A stretch of DNA of 64,000 bases, from NCBI GenBank assembly GCA_002714465.1, contig PAXL01000026.1, positions 68,287 to 132,286 of the forward strand, read 5' to 3'. Position 1 is the stretch's first letter. Every line of letters starts with the position of its first letter. This DNA is from Gemmatimonadota bacterium (GTDB lineage Bacteria; Latescibacterota; UBA2968). The position numbers were made by a program, and so were the translations under genes. Below, one piece after another: positions 34,038 to 43,014 of the stretch. A model generated the notes under the pieces. The model was not told the DNA's origin, made no database searches, and saw only the letters and a list, made by a program, of their open reading frames with translations.

Positions 34038-36269
34038 ATGACAAGAGCCGCAGTAGTATACACCATCTTCGGTGTCCTGCATTTTGTGGGGGTCTTCCTA
34101 CTCCCTCAGGCCGGAGTTGATCCTTGGGTTCGAACTTGGGGGTTCCATCATCTAAGCTATCTTTCCCTGCCAACCGTCCTGATCGCGTACATGCTCTTTA
34201 CGGTTTCGCTCACGCAGCCATTCCAGAACCGTATCGTCCACGGAATCACCAAACCGGTCATAGCGAAAGACGGCGCCTTCTGCCTCATCGTGACGCTTCT
34301 CCTCGCAGTTGCTCTCGGATTACTTCGTCAAAAATATCCGTTTCTCGGTGACGGCCACGTTAGATCGAGTGAGCTAGATAACGAGCTTGTGCATTCCAAC
34401 GGCAAGGCCTACATCTGGCTGATTATGTTCGTGTCACGCTCGTTCGATCTGACAAGCGTCGAGTCATTCGCGATCGTCAGTCTTTTTTTCGGAATACCCT
34501 TCATCTATCTTTCATTAATGATTGGAAGGGACATCTCGACAGACCGGCTATCCAGAGTCTCGGTGTCCGTCCTCCTCGTGTCTTCGGGCATCCTGCAACT
34601 CTACGCTGGCTATGTGGAGGTATACCCTCCCCTTCCGGTGTTGATCCTTCTCTTCGTTTGGCTCGGCCTGAAAGCAAAGAACAGCCCCTTACACAGACAC
34701 GCCGCAATCCTATTGGGCTTGGGCGGATTGATGATCCACCCGCTCGGAAGCATCACCATCCTGCCCGCACTCTTCCTGATGTGGAGATACGACGTGCAGC
34801 ATCGTCCGGGCACGATTCGATTCATATTCCTAGGTGTACTTGGCGCCGGAGTCGTGGTAGCGCTCACCGAGGGAGCCATCGAGAAGATTGTCTCCGTTCT
34901 TCTTCCGGTTCTTCCTACCGACGACAAACCGTACGGAATGATCACGTTCCAGAATCTGAGTGAACGTCTCAACGGCGTCATACTGGCAGCACCTGCCCTG
35001 CTCCCGATCCTCATCCTGAGTGGATTCCGAGTGATCGACACAGGTCGTCTCTATGTGCTAATCCTGGCAGGATCTGGTCTCGCTGGCCTCTTTGCCTTCG
35101 ACTTCGTTCTAGGCAGCCTGGATTGGGATCTGATGTCTCTAATGTCTTTCCCTCTAACCATAATGGTGGCATTGGCGATTCCAGTTCTACCCAAGCAGAC
35201 TAGGTCATCAATCGCCATCCCGGCTTGCGTTATCGGCCTGCTGAACACGGTCCCCTGGATCTGGATCAACGCGACAGATGCCTCGATTCGCCGTCTCGAA
35301 GATATCACAATGGGGGAACAGACGAGCTACTTCGAATCACACAATACCGCGGTTCGTGTCGCTCTTGCTTTCCGAAAAGAAGAGATGCCTCAAGAGGCGA
35401 TCTCCGTCCTCAAACGTGCTGCGCAAAAAGATCCGACTAACTTGGATTTGCAATACAACCTCGCGGCAATTGCTAGTGAAAATTATGATTTCGAAACAAC
35501 CATCCCGGCCGCACGCGCCGTACTTAGAAGAGAACCTTGGCACCTTGAAGCCTATAAGCTTCTTAGAGGCGGGCTCATCAAGCTTCAGAAAAAAGACGAA
35601 ATCGACACGCTCCTTGCTCAGCATTCAGAGAACCTGATCCGGCGAGGGCAACAAGCTTTCAAAAATGGTGCGTTGTCGAAAGCCGGGCTAACCTACTCCA
35701 GCGCTGCATTCATGGACTTGCAGAACCCTGGCACCCTGATTCGCAGCGAGGGAGCAGAAAAACTTCTCGTAGCGGCCTTTAGGGAACTTACCCACCATAA
35801 CCTTCCAGTGACGTTCGACCGTCTACCCGAGCAGATGCGCTCTCTTGCTAGACGCGCCTACAGAACCGGAGACAGGGAGGCTGCGGTACGATACTGGAAT
35901 GCGGGCATGCGGATGGGTCTTCGGGATGAATCGATCCATCAGAACCACGGTGTGGCCCTGATCGAGCTGGGTCGTGTGGTAGAGGGACTAAATTCTTGGA
36001 GGAAAGGTATCGAAAAGAACCCTAAGAGCACGGAACTGCGGCACATCCTAGGCGTAACGCTGGCCGAGAATGGAATTCATGAGGAAGCAGGTCGCCTGCT
36101 AAAAGAAGCCATTAATTTGGAGCCAACTGAGACAAGGCACTACCTACAATACGGAGCACTCCTCGTAGCTCAGAACCGACACAGGGAGGCAATTGGGCTT
36201 TACAGGGATGGACTGAATAAAATCCCTAACGACCCTGACCTCCAACAATCCCTTAAGACATTGCGGTGA
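34038..36269 (+). CDS. Polytopic membrane protein with C-terminal TPR repeats
   Basis: The 743-residue protein has about ten membrane segments in the first 395 residues, for example VLHFVGVFLLP, IVTLLLAVALGLL, VSVLLVSSGILQLYAGYVEV and AALILGLGGLMIHPLG-type stretches. TPR-like helical repeats then run to the end (PQEAISVLKRAAQKDPTNLD, YNLAAIASENYDFETTIPAA, GVALIELGRVVEGLNSWRKG). The layout, a GT-C-like membrane core plus soluble TPRs, suggests a glycosyltransferase or envelope assembly factor. No catalytic motif is clear. No Shine-Dalgarno is obvious at the ATG. It is divergent from the PfkB gene and convergent with the next. Confidence 0.8.
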   Translation: MTRAAVVYTIFGVLHFVGVFLLPQAGVDPWVRTWGFHHLSYLSLPTVLIAYMLFTVSLTQPFQNRIVHGITKPVIAKDGAFCLIVTLLLAVALGLLRQKYPFLGDGHVRSSELDNELVHSNGKAYIWLIMFVSRSFDLTSVESFAIVSLFFGIPFIYLSLMIGRDISTDRLSRVSVSVLLVSSGILQLYAGYVEVYPPLPVLILLFVWLGLKAKNSPLHRHAAILLGLGGLMIHPLGSITILPALFLMWRYDVQHRPGTIRFIFLGVLGAGVVVALTEGAIEKIVSVLLPVLPTDDKPYGMITFQNLSERLNGVILAAPALLPILILSGFRVIDTGRLYVLILAGSGLAGLFAFDFVLGSLDWDLMSLMSFPLTIMVALAIPVLPKQTRSSIAIPACVIGLLNTVPWIWINATDASIRRLEDITMGEQTSYFESHNTAVRVALAFRKEEMPQEAISVLKRAAQKDPTNLDLQYNLAAIASENYDFETTIPAARAVLRREPWHLEAYKLLRGGLIKLQKKDEIDTLLAQHSENLIRRGQQAFKNGALSKAGLTYSSAAFMDLQNPGTLIRSEGAEKLLVAAFRELTHHNLPVTFDRLPEQMRSLARRAYRTGDREAAVRYWNAGMRMGLRDESIHQNHGVALIELGRVVEGLNSWRKGIEKNPKSTELRHILGVTLAENGIHEEAGRLLKEAINLEPTETRHYLQYGALLVAQNRHREAIGLYRDGLNKIPNDPDLQQSLKTLR

Positions 36270-36291
36270 CCCAACCAATTAGTCAAACTGA

Positions 36292-37545
36292 CTACAACCC
36301 ATAGTGCTGATCAATCTCACACTGATACCCATCGACCTCACCAGACAGCATCTCTTCGAGTGTAACTTCACGTCCAAGAAGACCCGACTCCAGTATCGCA
36401 TAACTCAGAGCCAAATCGATCACCCCCTCCACCCCGTTCATCTTAGGCTCACTTCCGTCCCGGATTGCCAGCAGGAAATCGAGCTGCTCGAGAGCGTATG
36501 CATCTACGATTCCCACAGGGAATGCAGCCTCATATAGGTCGGGTGCTTCGGATTGGAACTTGCCGACCACGCTTCCCGATGAGCCATCATCGCAATAGTA
36601 ACTGCCGTCGCTGATAGCCCCCCGCGTCCCGAATATATTCGTCCCTCCTGGTACACCAATCTGTCTTCCGTGGGTACTCCTTGCAACCGCTGCGTGCCCT
36701 TGTCCTCCACGGTCTAGCCTGAAGTTTGCGAAAAACGCGTCGTCCACTTCGTTCGGAACTTCTTCAGCCACCGCCGAATCGTCATCCGTCAGCAGGACCC
36801 GGACAGGCTCGAGGATTTGCCAGGTCGCGCTGACAGAGGTCACGGGCCCGCACATCGTTCGGATGCCGTTGAACAGGTGGACCCCAAGATCGATTGAGAC
36901 ACCTCCACCAGACCCGAGCTTCGAATGCCGCCAGGCTGTCCGCGCAGTCGCAAGATCCGGGCGATGTGAGGGAAATCCGATGACCCCTCTGTAGACCATC
37001 TGGACATCACCTATCAGACCCTGCTCGATTGCCCAGCGTGAAGCAACGGTCCCTGCGCCGAAGTGGACATTCTCGTCGACCGACAGGACACGACCGGTCA
37101 CGTCCGCAGCTTCACACATAGCCAAGGCCGCTTTCACAGAAATCGCCATGGCCTTCTCGACGGCCACATCCTTCCCGGCTCGCATCGCATCGATCGCGAT
37201 CGTATGGTGGCTGTCGTGACCCGTATAAACCACCACAGCATCGACGTCACCCGACTGGAGCATCTCCTTGTAATCCGTGTAGACCGCAACCTCCAACTCC
37301 GGGTGCAGATCGTCCACATACATGTGCGGTGTGTTCAGAGGATCTCCCGGTGTCTCAATCGGATTCGTTCGCGGCGATGGTCCTTCGCCCCGCTTACGGA
37401 ATCTAAGCGCATCCTCTTCCTTACGCGCGCACAGAGCCGTGATCTGAAACAGATCCTCGTAGCCCGCCTCCTGCAGAATCCTGAACCCGCGCAAATGCGC
37501 ATTCAGAATCCGCCCACACCCTATGACCCCGATCTTTATCGCCAC
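36292..37545 (-). CDS. Gfo/Idh/MocA family oxidoreductase
   Basis: The 417-residue protein opens IKIGVIGCGRILNAHLRGF with the NAD(P)-binding GCGRI. VVYTGHDSHHTIAIDAM and KDVAVEKAMAISV hold the catalytic Lys. GGGVSIDLGVHLFNGIRTM supplies the C-terminal catalytic Asp and His. It is longer than most members, with an insert at 75-95 (TNPIETPGDPLNTPHMYVDD). GTG start, with AAGGGCGATCT upstream. It is 80 bases downstream of an acid-sugar dehydratase on the same strand and likely works with it on a sugar or sugar acid. Confidence 0.88.
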   Translation of the reverse strand: MAIKIGVIGCGRILNAHLRGFRILQEAGYEDLFQITALCARKEEDALRFRKRGEGPSPRTNPIETPGDPLNTPHMYVDDLHPELEVAVYTDYKEMLQSGDVDAVVVYTGHDSHHTIAIDAMRAGKDVAVEKAMAISVKAALAMCEAADVTGRVLSVDENVHFGAGTVASRWAIEQGLIGDVQMVYRGVIGFPSHRPDLATARTAWRHSKLGSGGGVSIDLGVHLFNGIRTMCGPVTSVSATWQILEPVRVLLTDDDSAVAEEVPNEVDDAFFANFRLDRGGQGHAAVARSTHGRQIGVPGGTNIFGTRGAISDGSYYCDDGSSGSVVGKFQSEAPDLYEAAFPVGIVDAYALEQLDFLLAIRDGSEPKMNGVEGVIDLALSYAILESGLLGREVTLEEMLSGEVDGYQCEIDQHYGL

Positions 37546-37625
37546 CAGATCGCCCTTAACACCTGCCTTTCACGCCTTAACACTTGCGCGACGACGGGTC
37601 GTTTCAAACTTGTCATTTGACACCG

Positions 37626-38765
37626 CTACCAGTTCGTATAGCTCCCATCATCCCTCAGAAAGTAATTCCCTTTTCCGGCCTTGTAAGGCTCAACGGCCTC
37701 GAACGCTTCCTCGTTGAACTCCACACCAAGGCCTGGTCCTTCAGGGACCAGCAGATGTCCCGCTTCGTAGGGTACCTGACTGGGGAGCACATCGGTGAGC
37801 GTTGTCCCCGGTATCCTCGGCAACTCCTGCACACCCACGAGCGGCGACGACAGACAGAGATGCAGACAGGCCGCTGTCGAGACCGGTCCCAGTGGGTTGT
37901 GAGGCGCGAGATGGATGTAGTGCGTCTCACACATACCTGCGATCTTCTTCGCTTCCGTGAGTCCTCCTGCGATGCAGAGATCCACACGACAGTAGTCCAT
38001 CAAATCTTCTTCGATAACCTGCTGGAACGCCCACTTGCTATCCCATTGTTCACCGACTGCGATCGGCACGGAGGTCTGTTGCCTGACCAGCCTGAGCGCC
38101 TGCGTGCCCTCACTCCGAATCGGGTCTTCGATGAAGAAGGGCCGATAAGTTTCGACAGCATTGCAGAACTGGATCGCCCAAGTCGGATCCAGCCTCGTGT
38201 GCACGTCCACACATATACCAAACTCGTCACCACAAGCTTCCCGAACGGCCTCGACCTGTTCAATCCCATAGTTGACCGCGCGTCTGGGCTCGAAAGCGCC
38301 GGCATCTCCTTTGGGATCACTCATCCCCCATCGCGCGAACAACCAACCCTCTGACTGTCTCAGCTGGCAGTTTGCCACGAGTCGATCAAGAGCGTCCCGC
38401 TCCCCGATATGCGGGTAGCACGCGACCTTCTCCCTCGTCAGACCGCCCAGCAGATCGTATACAGGAACGCCAAGACGCTTCCCCTTCAGATCCCACAGCG
38501 CGATGTCCACCGCGCTCACAGCTGCTGACTGCACCACACCCCCAGGAAAGAACCCACCCCGAAACATCACCTGCCACAGATGCTCGATACGCGAGGCGTC
38601 GGCGCCAATCAGGTCTGGCTCGAACCCTTTGACTACCTCGGCGATCGCCCGGCCTCGTTGCTTCAAACCGGCCTCGCCGATACCATACAGCCCGTCTTCG
38701 GTCTCCACCTTCACAAAGGTGTTTCCGGCAGAATGAACGAATGTCTTCAGTGCAGTGATCTTCAT
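37626..38765 (-). CDS. Enolase-superfamily acid-sugar dehydratase (galactonate dehydratase-like)
   Basis: The 379-residue protein has the enolase-superfamily order: N-terminal cap MKITALKTFVHSAGNTFVKV, barrel metal ligands at DVHTRLDP (Asp-x-His), FFIEDPI and VGEQWD, and the late His in LAPHNPLGPVS. The Asp-x-His pair plus the late His match D-galactonate dehydratase, which converts aldonates to 2-keto-3-deoxy acids. The exact sugar acid is uncertain. Neighbours on the same strand are an aldo/keto reductase upstream and a Gfo/Idh oxidoreductase downstream, consistent with an oxidise-then-dehydrate route. Confidence 0.88.
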   Translation of the reverse strand: MKITALKTFVHSAGNTFVKVETEDGLYGIGEAGLKQRGRAIAEVVKGFEPDLIGADASRIEHLWQVMFRGGFFPGGVVQSAAVSAVDIALWDLKGKRLGVPVYDLLGGLTREKVACYPHIGERDALDRLVANCQLRQSEGWLFARWGMSDPKGDAGAFEPRRAVNYGIEQVEAVREACGDEFGICVDVHTRLDPTWAIQFCNAVETYRPFFIEDPIRSEGTQALRLVRQQTSVPIAVGEQWDSKWAFQQVIEEDLMDYCRVDLCIAGGLTEAKKIAGMCETHYIHLAPHNPLGPVSTAACLHLCLSSPLVGVQELPRIPGTTLTDVLPSQVPYEAGHLLVPEGPGLGVEFNEEAFEAVEPYKAGKGNYFLRDDGSYTNW

Positions 38766-38807
38766 ATTTTGTCTCGTGCTCCGCTTACGAACCGCGTTTT
38801 CGCAAGA

Positions 38808-38823
38808 CCGCTCACCAGAGCGG
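38808..38823 (-). terminator. Short GC stem-loop between aldo/keto reductase and dehydratase genes
   Basis: CCGCTC and GAGCGG form a 6-bp stem with a 4-base loop, followed on the minus strand by TCTTGCG. Too weak to be called a terminator with confidence. Confidence 0.2.
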
Positions 38824-38931
38824 GAACCGAAACGCGATCGTCATCTTCGTCCTCATCAGAACCACGCCGCCAGGGGATGGCGCTTACGTGTTCCCGTATC
38901 CGAGATTATTCGTGCTTATCGCCATCCGACT

Positions 38932-39912
38932 CTATATCCACCCCGGGGTCGTTATATCTTCAGCAATCGGCAACGCCTTACCCAAATCTTCCTCTGTCAA
39001 CGAGGCCAACTCCGACGAAGCCACATTGTGTTCGATCTGTTCACGGTTCTTCGCGCCCGCTATCGCGCACGTCACACCCGGATGATCAAGGACGAACCGT
39101 AAAGCTGTCTGAACCATCGAACGTCTCTCCGTCTGAAGAAACGCCAACTCTGGGAGTCGAGCCAGCCCAGCTTTGGTTTCTTCCTTCTGAAACCGCTCGT
39201 ATCGAACATCACCCTCAGGAAGCGTCTCCGCATTCGATCCGAAGTATTTCCCGGTCAACATCCCCTTGGCCAGTGGAACCCGGATCAATGTTCCGATGCT
39301 CTGGCCCTTCGCCCAGCTCAACAGTTCATCTGCCGACCGCTCGATCATATTGTAACCGATCTGAAGTACGTCCAAGGGACCATACGTCCTGAGCGTCTCG
39401 ATCGCCTCCTGGTTGTTTGTCGATATGCCATACCAGCGAACCTTACCTTCGGCCTTGAGCTTGGCAAACTCGTCCATCACATACGGCATTGCCCATTGAT
39501 GTGGGATTGCGTGTAGCTGGTAGAGATCGATCGTCTCCATTTCGAGACGCTTCAGGCTGTCTTCGCAAGCTTCTCGGATACGCTTCCGCGCAGCAGCCCC
39601 ATCCGCTGTGTTTGCATCGATTCCATGGTTCGGCTGCACCTTCGTCGCGACGACCCACTTGTCTCGGCGTCCCTTAAGCGCCCGTCCCGTTATCACTTCA
39701 CTGTGGCCGTTCCCATACCCCTCAGCGGAATCGATCAGGTTCACCCCAAGCTCTCCGGCGCGATGGATCAGGGCCACAGACTCGTCATCTTCGACACCGG
39801 ACCACCCGTGCATCGATCCATCTGCTTGCTTCTGCATCCCGGAGATCGGAAACGCACCAATCCCGATCTCCGAGACACTTAAACCCGTATCCCCCAACGG
39901 ACGATAGTTCAC
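38932..39912 (-). CDS. Aldo/keto reductase
   Basis: The 326-residue protein begins NYRPLGDTGLSVSEIGIGAF. It has the catalytic Asp in LIDSAEGYGNGHSE, Lys in WVATKVQPNH, and His in LYQLHAIPHQW. The cofactor end reads VTCAIAGAKNREQIEHN. This pattern is close to sugar dehydrogenase-type AKRs that act on L-fucose, rhamnose or glucose. The GTG start overlaps the stop of the unrecognised 518-residue protein by four bases, so the two are translationally coupled, which ties the AKR to that protein's substrate. Confidence 0.9.
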   Translation of the reverse strand: MNYRPLGDTGLSVSEIGIGAFPISGMQKQADGSMHGWSGVEDDESVALIHRAGELGVNLIDSAEGYGNGHSEVITGRALKGRRDKWVVATKVQPNHGIDANTADGAAARKRIREACEDSLKRLEMETIDLYQLHAIPHQWAMPYVMDEFAKLKAEGKVRWYGISTNNQEAIETLRTYGPLDVLQIGYNMIERSADELLSWAKGQSIGTLIRVPLAKGMLTGKYFGSNAETLPEGDVRYERFQKEETKAGLARLPELAFLQTERRSMVQTALRFVLDHPGVTCAIAGAKNREQIEHNVASSELASLTEEDLGKALPIAEDITTPGWI

Positions 39913-41465
39913 TTCTCATCCACCTGGATCTCGATCACCTGACCCGGCTCAACGGTCACAGGAATCGCCGTCTCTGCGTGGATCGTCATCTTCTGTGCAT
40001 TCGATCCACCGTTGTAAACAATCAGCTTTGACTCGCCGCTGCAGTTCGGACGAACCAGTGTCACAACATCGTCCGGCACCCGCATCTGACCACGCGACTC
40101 CACTCGCACCGTCGGCTCCACCGCTCCCTTGATCTCTCGTGTCCCGAGCATCAGCGGACCGTAACAGCCCGTCACAGCACCCCATCCCCAATTCCTCCCG
40201 TGACCCGCTGCGGCCGAGCACACACCGCCCCCCATGTCCGCGTGTTCTCGCCCCCCTCGCAATACTCTTCGCGCCATCGTCAGCTTCCGCGCAGCCTGCT
40301 TGAAGCTACGCCGTGCGAAATCGAGATCACCAGTCAGGTGGTATGCCAGCGCCAGGGTTGACGTGCTCGGCTCCTGAGTAGGACTGGCTGATCCGTCCTC
40401 CTGCCACGTGCCCCAGAACGTCATGTCCGCCCGTTTCCCGACCCCCTCCCATACTCGTTTACGACGCTCAGGGAACATCATCGTGAGCTCACCATTCTCT
40501 TCTTCCGGCAGCTCATCGATCTTGCTATTGATCCTCGTATCGAGTGACAAGTCACCGAAGGTCCAGCGATAGTAGAGAATTGCGGCGGCGCCCGGATCGC
40601 AATAGGGATCGAGAAGCTGATCTACCATCGGTTCAACGATCCGTTTCGCTGCGTCAGAGAAAACGCTCTCTCCCGTTTCACGGAACAGGTCACCGAGTGC
40701 ATAGACAGCCCCACTCGCAAGCAGCACCTCTACACCGACCAGTGGGTCCCCCGCAACGTGATGGTTCTGCGCCGCCATGCCGCCTTGTGCCTTAACCAGC
40801 TCTTCCTGGTGGATCGGTCGCCCAGAGTGGTCCCACATCACGGGAAGCCGATCCTCTTCGACCGCACTGATCTGCTGTGCTCGCTTCCGGCCGTATCCAA
40901 CCGCCCAGTCCAGATACCGACCGTCTCCCGTCACACGATGGGCCGCGAGTGCGATGTGTATGAACCGGAAGTGCTCTGCCAGTTCAACCCGCGTCTCAGC
41001 CGTGTTCTCCACGTCGACAGACCCGATCCGGTATCCGACAAAGTGATTCTCTTCCCAGTTGAACCACGCCGGAACACCCTCGACCCAGTTCCCTATGTGG
41101 TGCGCAGCATCGATCAGCAGCGATTGAGCCTTCTTGTCATCCGGAAACAGCCCGAGAAACCGCGGCAGAAACAGGAGAAACGGCTCGGTACCGTGGTGTG
41201 CCTCCGCCTCCTGCTCGTACCCATGGTGACACTCTCTATCGACCCACCCACTCAGCAGGTCTCGCAGTTTCACAAAGTGCTCACCCACGGAAGCGCTCTG
41301 CGTAACCAGATAATGAGGGAACCACGCCAGCGCATAGTTGGCCTCGTCCTCACCACCACCGTACCTGCTCGGCGGATCCATCAGCCTCGACTGATCGATC
41401 CACGCCTCCATCTCTTTCCGCAGACGAAGACTATGCTCGTATGTCTCCTTCAGCATTTCATTCAA
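39909..41465 (-). CDS. Unrecognised all-alpha (toroid-like) protein with C-terminal beta domain
   Basis: The 518-residue protein is almost wholly helical for about 420 residues, with regularly spaced aromatic and His motifs (YALAWFPHYLVTQ, AEAHHGTEPFLLFLPRFLG, GMAAQNHHVAGD, YYRWTFGDL, HADMGGGVCSAAAGHG). A short beta-rich end (QKMTIHAETAIPVTVEPGQV) follows. That is the look of six-hairpin or (alpha/alpha)6 enzymes such as glycoside hydrolases and epimerases. I cannot name a family. There is no signal peptide. It starts at TTG, with an ATG three codons later as an alternative. It is coupled to an aldo/keto reductase. Confidence 0.7.
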   Translation of the reverse strand: MNEMLKETYEHSLRLRKEMEAWIDQSRLMDPPSRYGGGEDEANYALAWFPHYLVTQSASVGEHFVKLRDLLSGWVDRECHHGYEQEAEAHHGTEPFLLFLPRFLGLFPDDKKAQSLLIDAAHHIGNWVEGVPAWFNWEENHFVGYRIGSVDVENTAETRVELAEHFRFIHIALAAHRVTGDGRYLDWAVGYGRKRAQQISAVEEDRLPVMWDHSGRPIHQEELVKAQGGMAAQNHHVAGDPLVGVEVLLASGAVYALGDLFRETGESVFSDAAKRIVEPMVDQLLDPYCDPGAAAILYYRWTFGDLSLDTRINSKIDELPEEENGELTMMFPERRKRVWEGVGKRADMTFWGTWQEDGSASPTQEPSTSTLALAYHLTGDLDFARRSFKQAARKLTMARRVLRGGREHADMGGGVCSAAAGHGRNWGWGAVTGCYGPLMLGTREIKGAVEPTVRVESRGQMRVPDDVVTLVRPNCSGESKLIVYNGGSNAQKMTIHAETAIPVTVEPGQVIEIQVDEK

Positions 41466-41502
41466 AGCTTTTCACACCCCTTCTTTTTACGCTTGTCAAT
41501 TA

Positions 41503-42834
41503 TCACTGACTTATGGCTCTCAACGCCGTCACGAAAGCCGCAGCCACCTTGTCCGCCTGCTCGGCTTTTAAAATCAGCGGTGGTGACATCGTAAAGACGG
41601 GTTCCGATCCCGGTCTCACATGACTCATCTTTCCCGTGATCACGCCTGCATTCCGCAGCGCCTTCCCGAAGGCTCCCGTCCTCGCGGCATCCAGCTCCGA
41701 ACCATCCTCATTCTGCAGCTCGACCGCGATCATCAGACCCTTCCCGCGGACCTCTTTGATAAGCGGCGACGAGATTTCCTGCAACCGATCGAGAAGATGT
41801 GCTCCGACCTCTGCCGAGTTCTCCCAGAGCCGTTCCCCCGTGAGGATGTCCAGATTCGCGAGCGCAGCCGCGCAACAGGCGGGGTGTCCGCCATAGGTTG
41901 ACACCTGCGAGAACTCTTTATACTCGTCCGGCGTGCCCTTAAAGGCATCGAAAACCTTGTCTGATACTGCACAAGCACCGATTGGGAGGTATCCGCTGGA
42001 CAGTCCCTTCGCGATCTGCATCACGTCAGGAACAACACCCCAATGCTCGCACGCAAACAGCTTGCCCGTTCGTCCGAACCCTGTGATCACCTCATCCAGC
42101 ATCAACAGCAGACCGTATTGATCGCACAGCTCTCTGAGCCCGGGCAGATATTCGTCTGGCGGTACAAGCACGCCGCCACCACCGATGATCGGCTCAGCCA
42201 GAATCGCGGCAACAGTATCCGGACCCTCCCGCTCGATCACCTGGGCAATCTCGTCCGGTCCGTGTGCACTTCCACTCGGCGGCTCTACGTGAACGAACCC
42301 GGGGGCGAGCGGCTCGTACTGCGACCGTCTCAACGTCTGCCCCGTCGCTGACATCGCACCCATCGTGAAACCGTGGTATCCCTGGTAGCGACAGATGATC
42401 TTATAGCGATTCTCACCGGGATGTGTAAGCCGTCCGTATTGACGCGCGACCTTGATCGCAGTCTCATTCGCCTCTGAGCCGCTGTTCACGAAGAACAGAT
42501 GGTTCAGGTCACCAGGAAGCAGCTCCGCGAGCCGTGCAGCAAGTCTGGCAGCAGGAACGCTGATCTGCGTCTGCGGGTAGAACGCAAGCTCCTGCATCTG
42601 CACGTTGACGGCGTCGATGATCTCCTGACGACCATACCCGACGTTCACGTTCCAGATCCCGGCGTAGGCATCCAGATACGTCTTACCGTCAGCATCCGTG
42701 ACTTCACATCCGTCCCCAGACACAACGACCATCAGGTCACCGGGGGCCATCCCCTCGTGCTGCATCATCGGATGCCAAACGTGATCGAAATCCTGTTGCC
42801 TGATTTCATTTACATCGATCAAGGCAGAACTCAT
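41503..42834 (-). CDS. Class III aminotransferase (PLP-dependent)
   Basis: The protein of about 443 residues has the class III pattern: VSGDGCEVTDADGKTYLDAY, VNSGSEANETAIKVARQYG for PLP phosphate binding, YQGYHGFTMGAMSATG, LMLDEVITGFGRTG with the pyridine-binding Asp, and the Schiff-base Lys in MQIAKGLSSGYLPIG. These enzymes move an omega- or beta-amino group, often between beta-alanine, GABA or taurine and pyruvate. The ATG is chosen because GAGGTG lies just before it. A near-consensus promoter sits about 95 bases upstream. Neighbours do not identify the amine. Confidence 0.92.
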   Translation of the reverse strand: MSSALIDVNEIRQQDFDHVWHPMMQHEGMAPGDLMVVVSGDGCEVTDADGKTYLDAYAGIWNVNVGYGRQEIIDAVNVQMQELAFYPQTQISVPAARLAARLAELLPGDLNHLFFVNSGSEANETAIKVARQYGRLTHPGENRYKIICRYQGYHGFTMGAMSATGQTLRRSQYEPLAPGFVHVEPPSGSAHGPDEIAQVIEREGPDTVAAILAEPIIGGGGVLVPPDEYLPGLRELCDQYGLLLMLDEVITGFGRTGKLFACEHWGVVPDVMQIAKGLSSGYLPIGACAVSDKVFDAFKGTPDEYKEFSQVSTYGGHPACCAAALANLDILTGERLWENSAEVGAHLLDRLQEISSPLIKEVRGKGLMIAVELQNEDGSELDAARTGAFGKALRNAGVITGKMSHVRPGSEPVFTMSPPLILKAEQADKVAAAFVTALRAISQ

Positions 42835-42935
42835 AAACACCTCATAACAAATCACATACGTCTTGACGCCTACGGACGACCGTACTAGCTTGCATCGCGA
42901 CCGCAGATGGCCTAGAAATTGGCTCCAAGGCGGGC

Positions 42936-42964
42936 ATCATAGCCCATCCATTATCCAAAGTCAA
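42936..42964 (-). promoter_or_regulatory. Sigma70-type promoter of the aminotransferase gene
   Basis: On the minus strand TTGACT (42959-42964) and TATGAT (42936-42941) are 17 bases apart, giving a 5' leader of about 95 bases to the aminotransferase ATG. Confidence 0.7.
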
Positions 42965-43014
42965 GGTAGCCCGGCACGTAGGCTGACCAACGGACGGAAC
43001 CCCGGACCGATCGT

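Noticed and set aside
37584..38354. Plus-strand 256-codon ORF over the dehydratase gene
   Set aside because: It is an antisense shadow; the minus strand carries all enolase-superfamily motifs.
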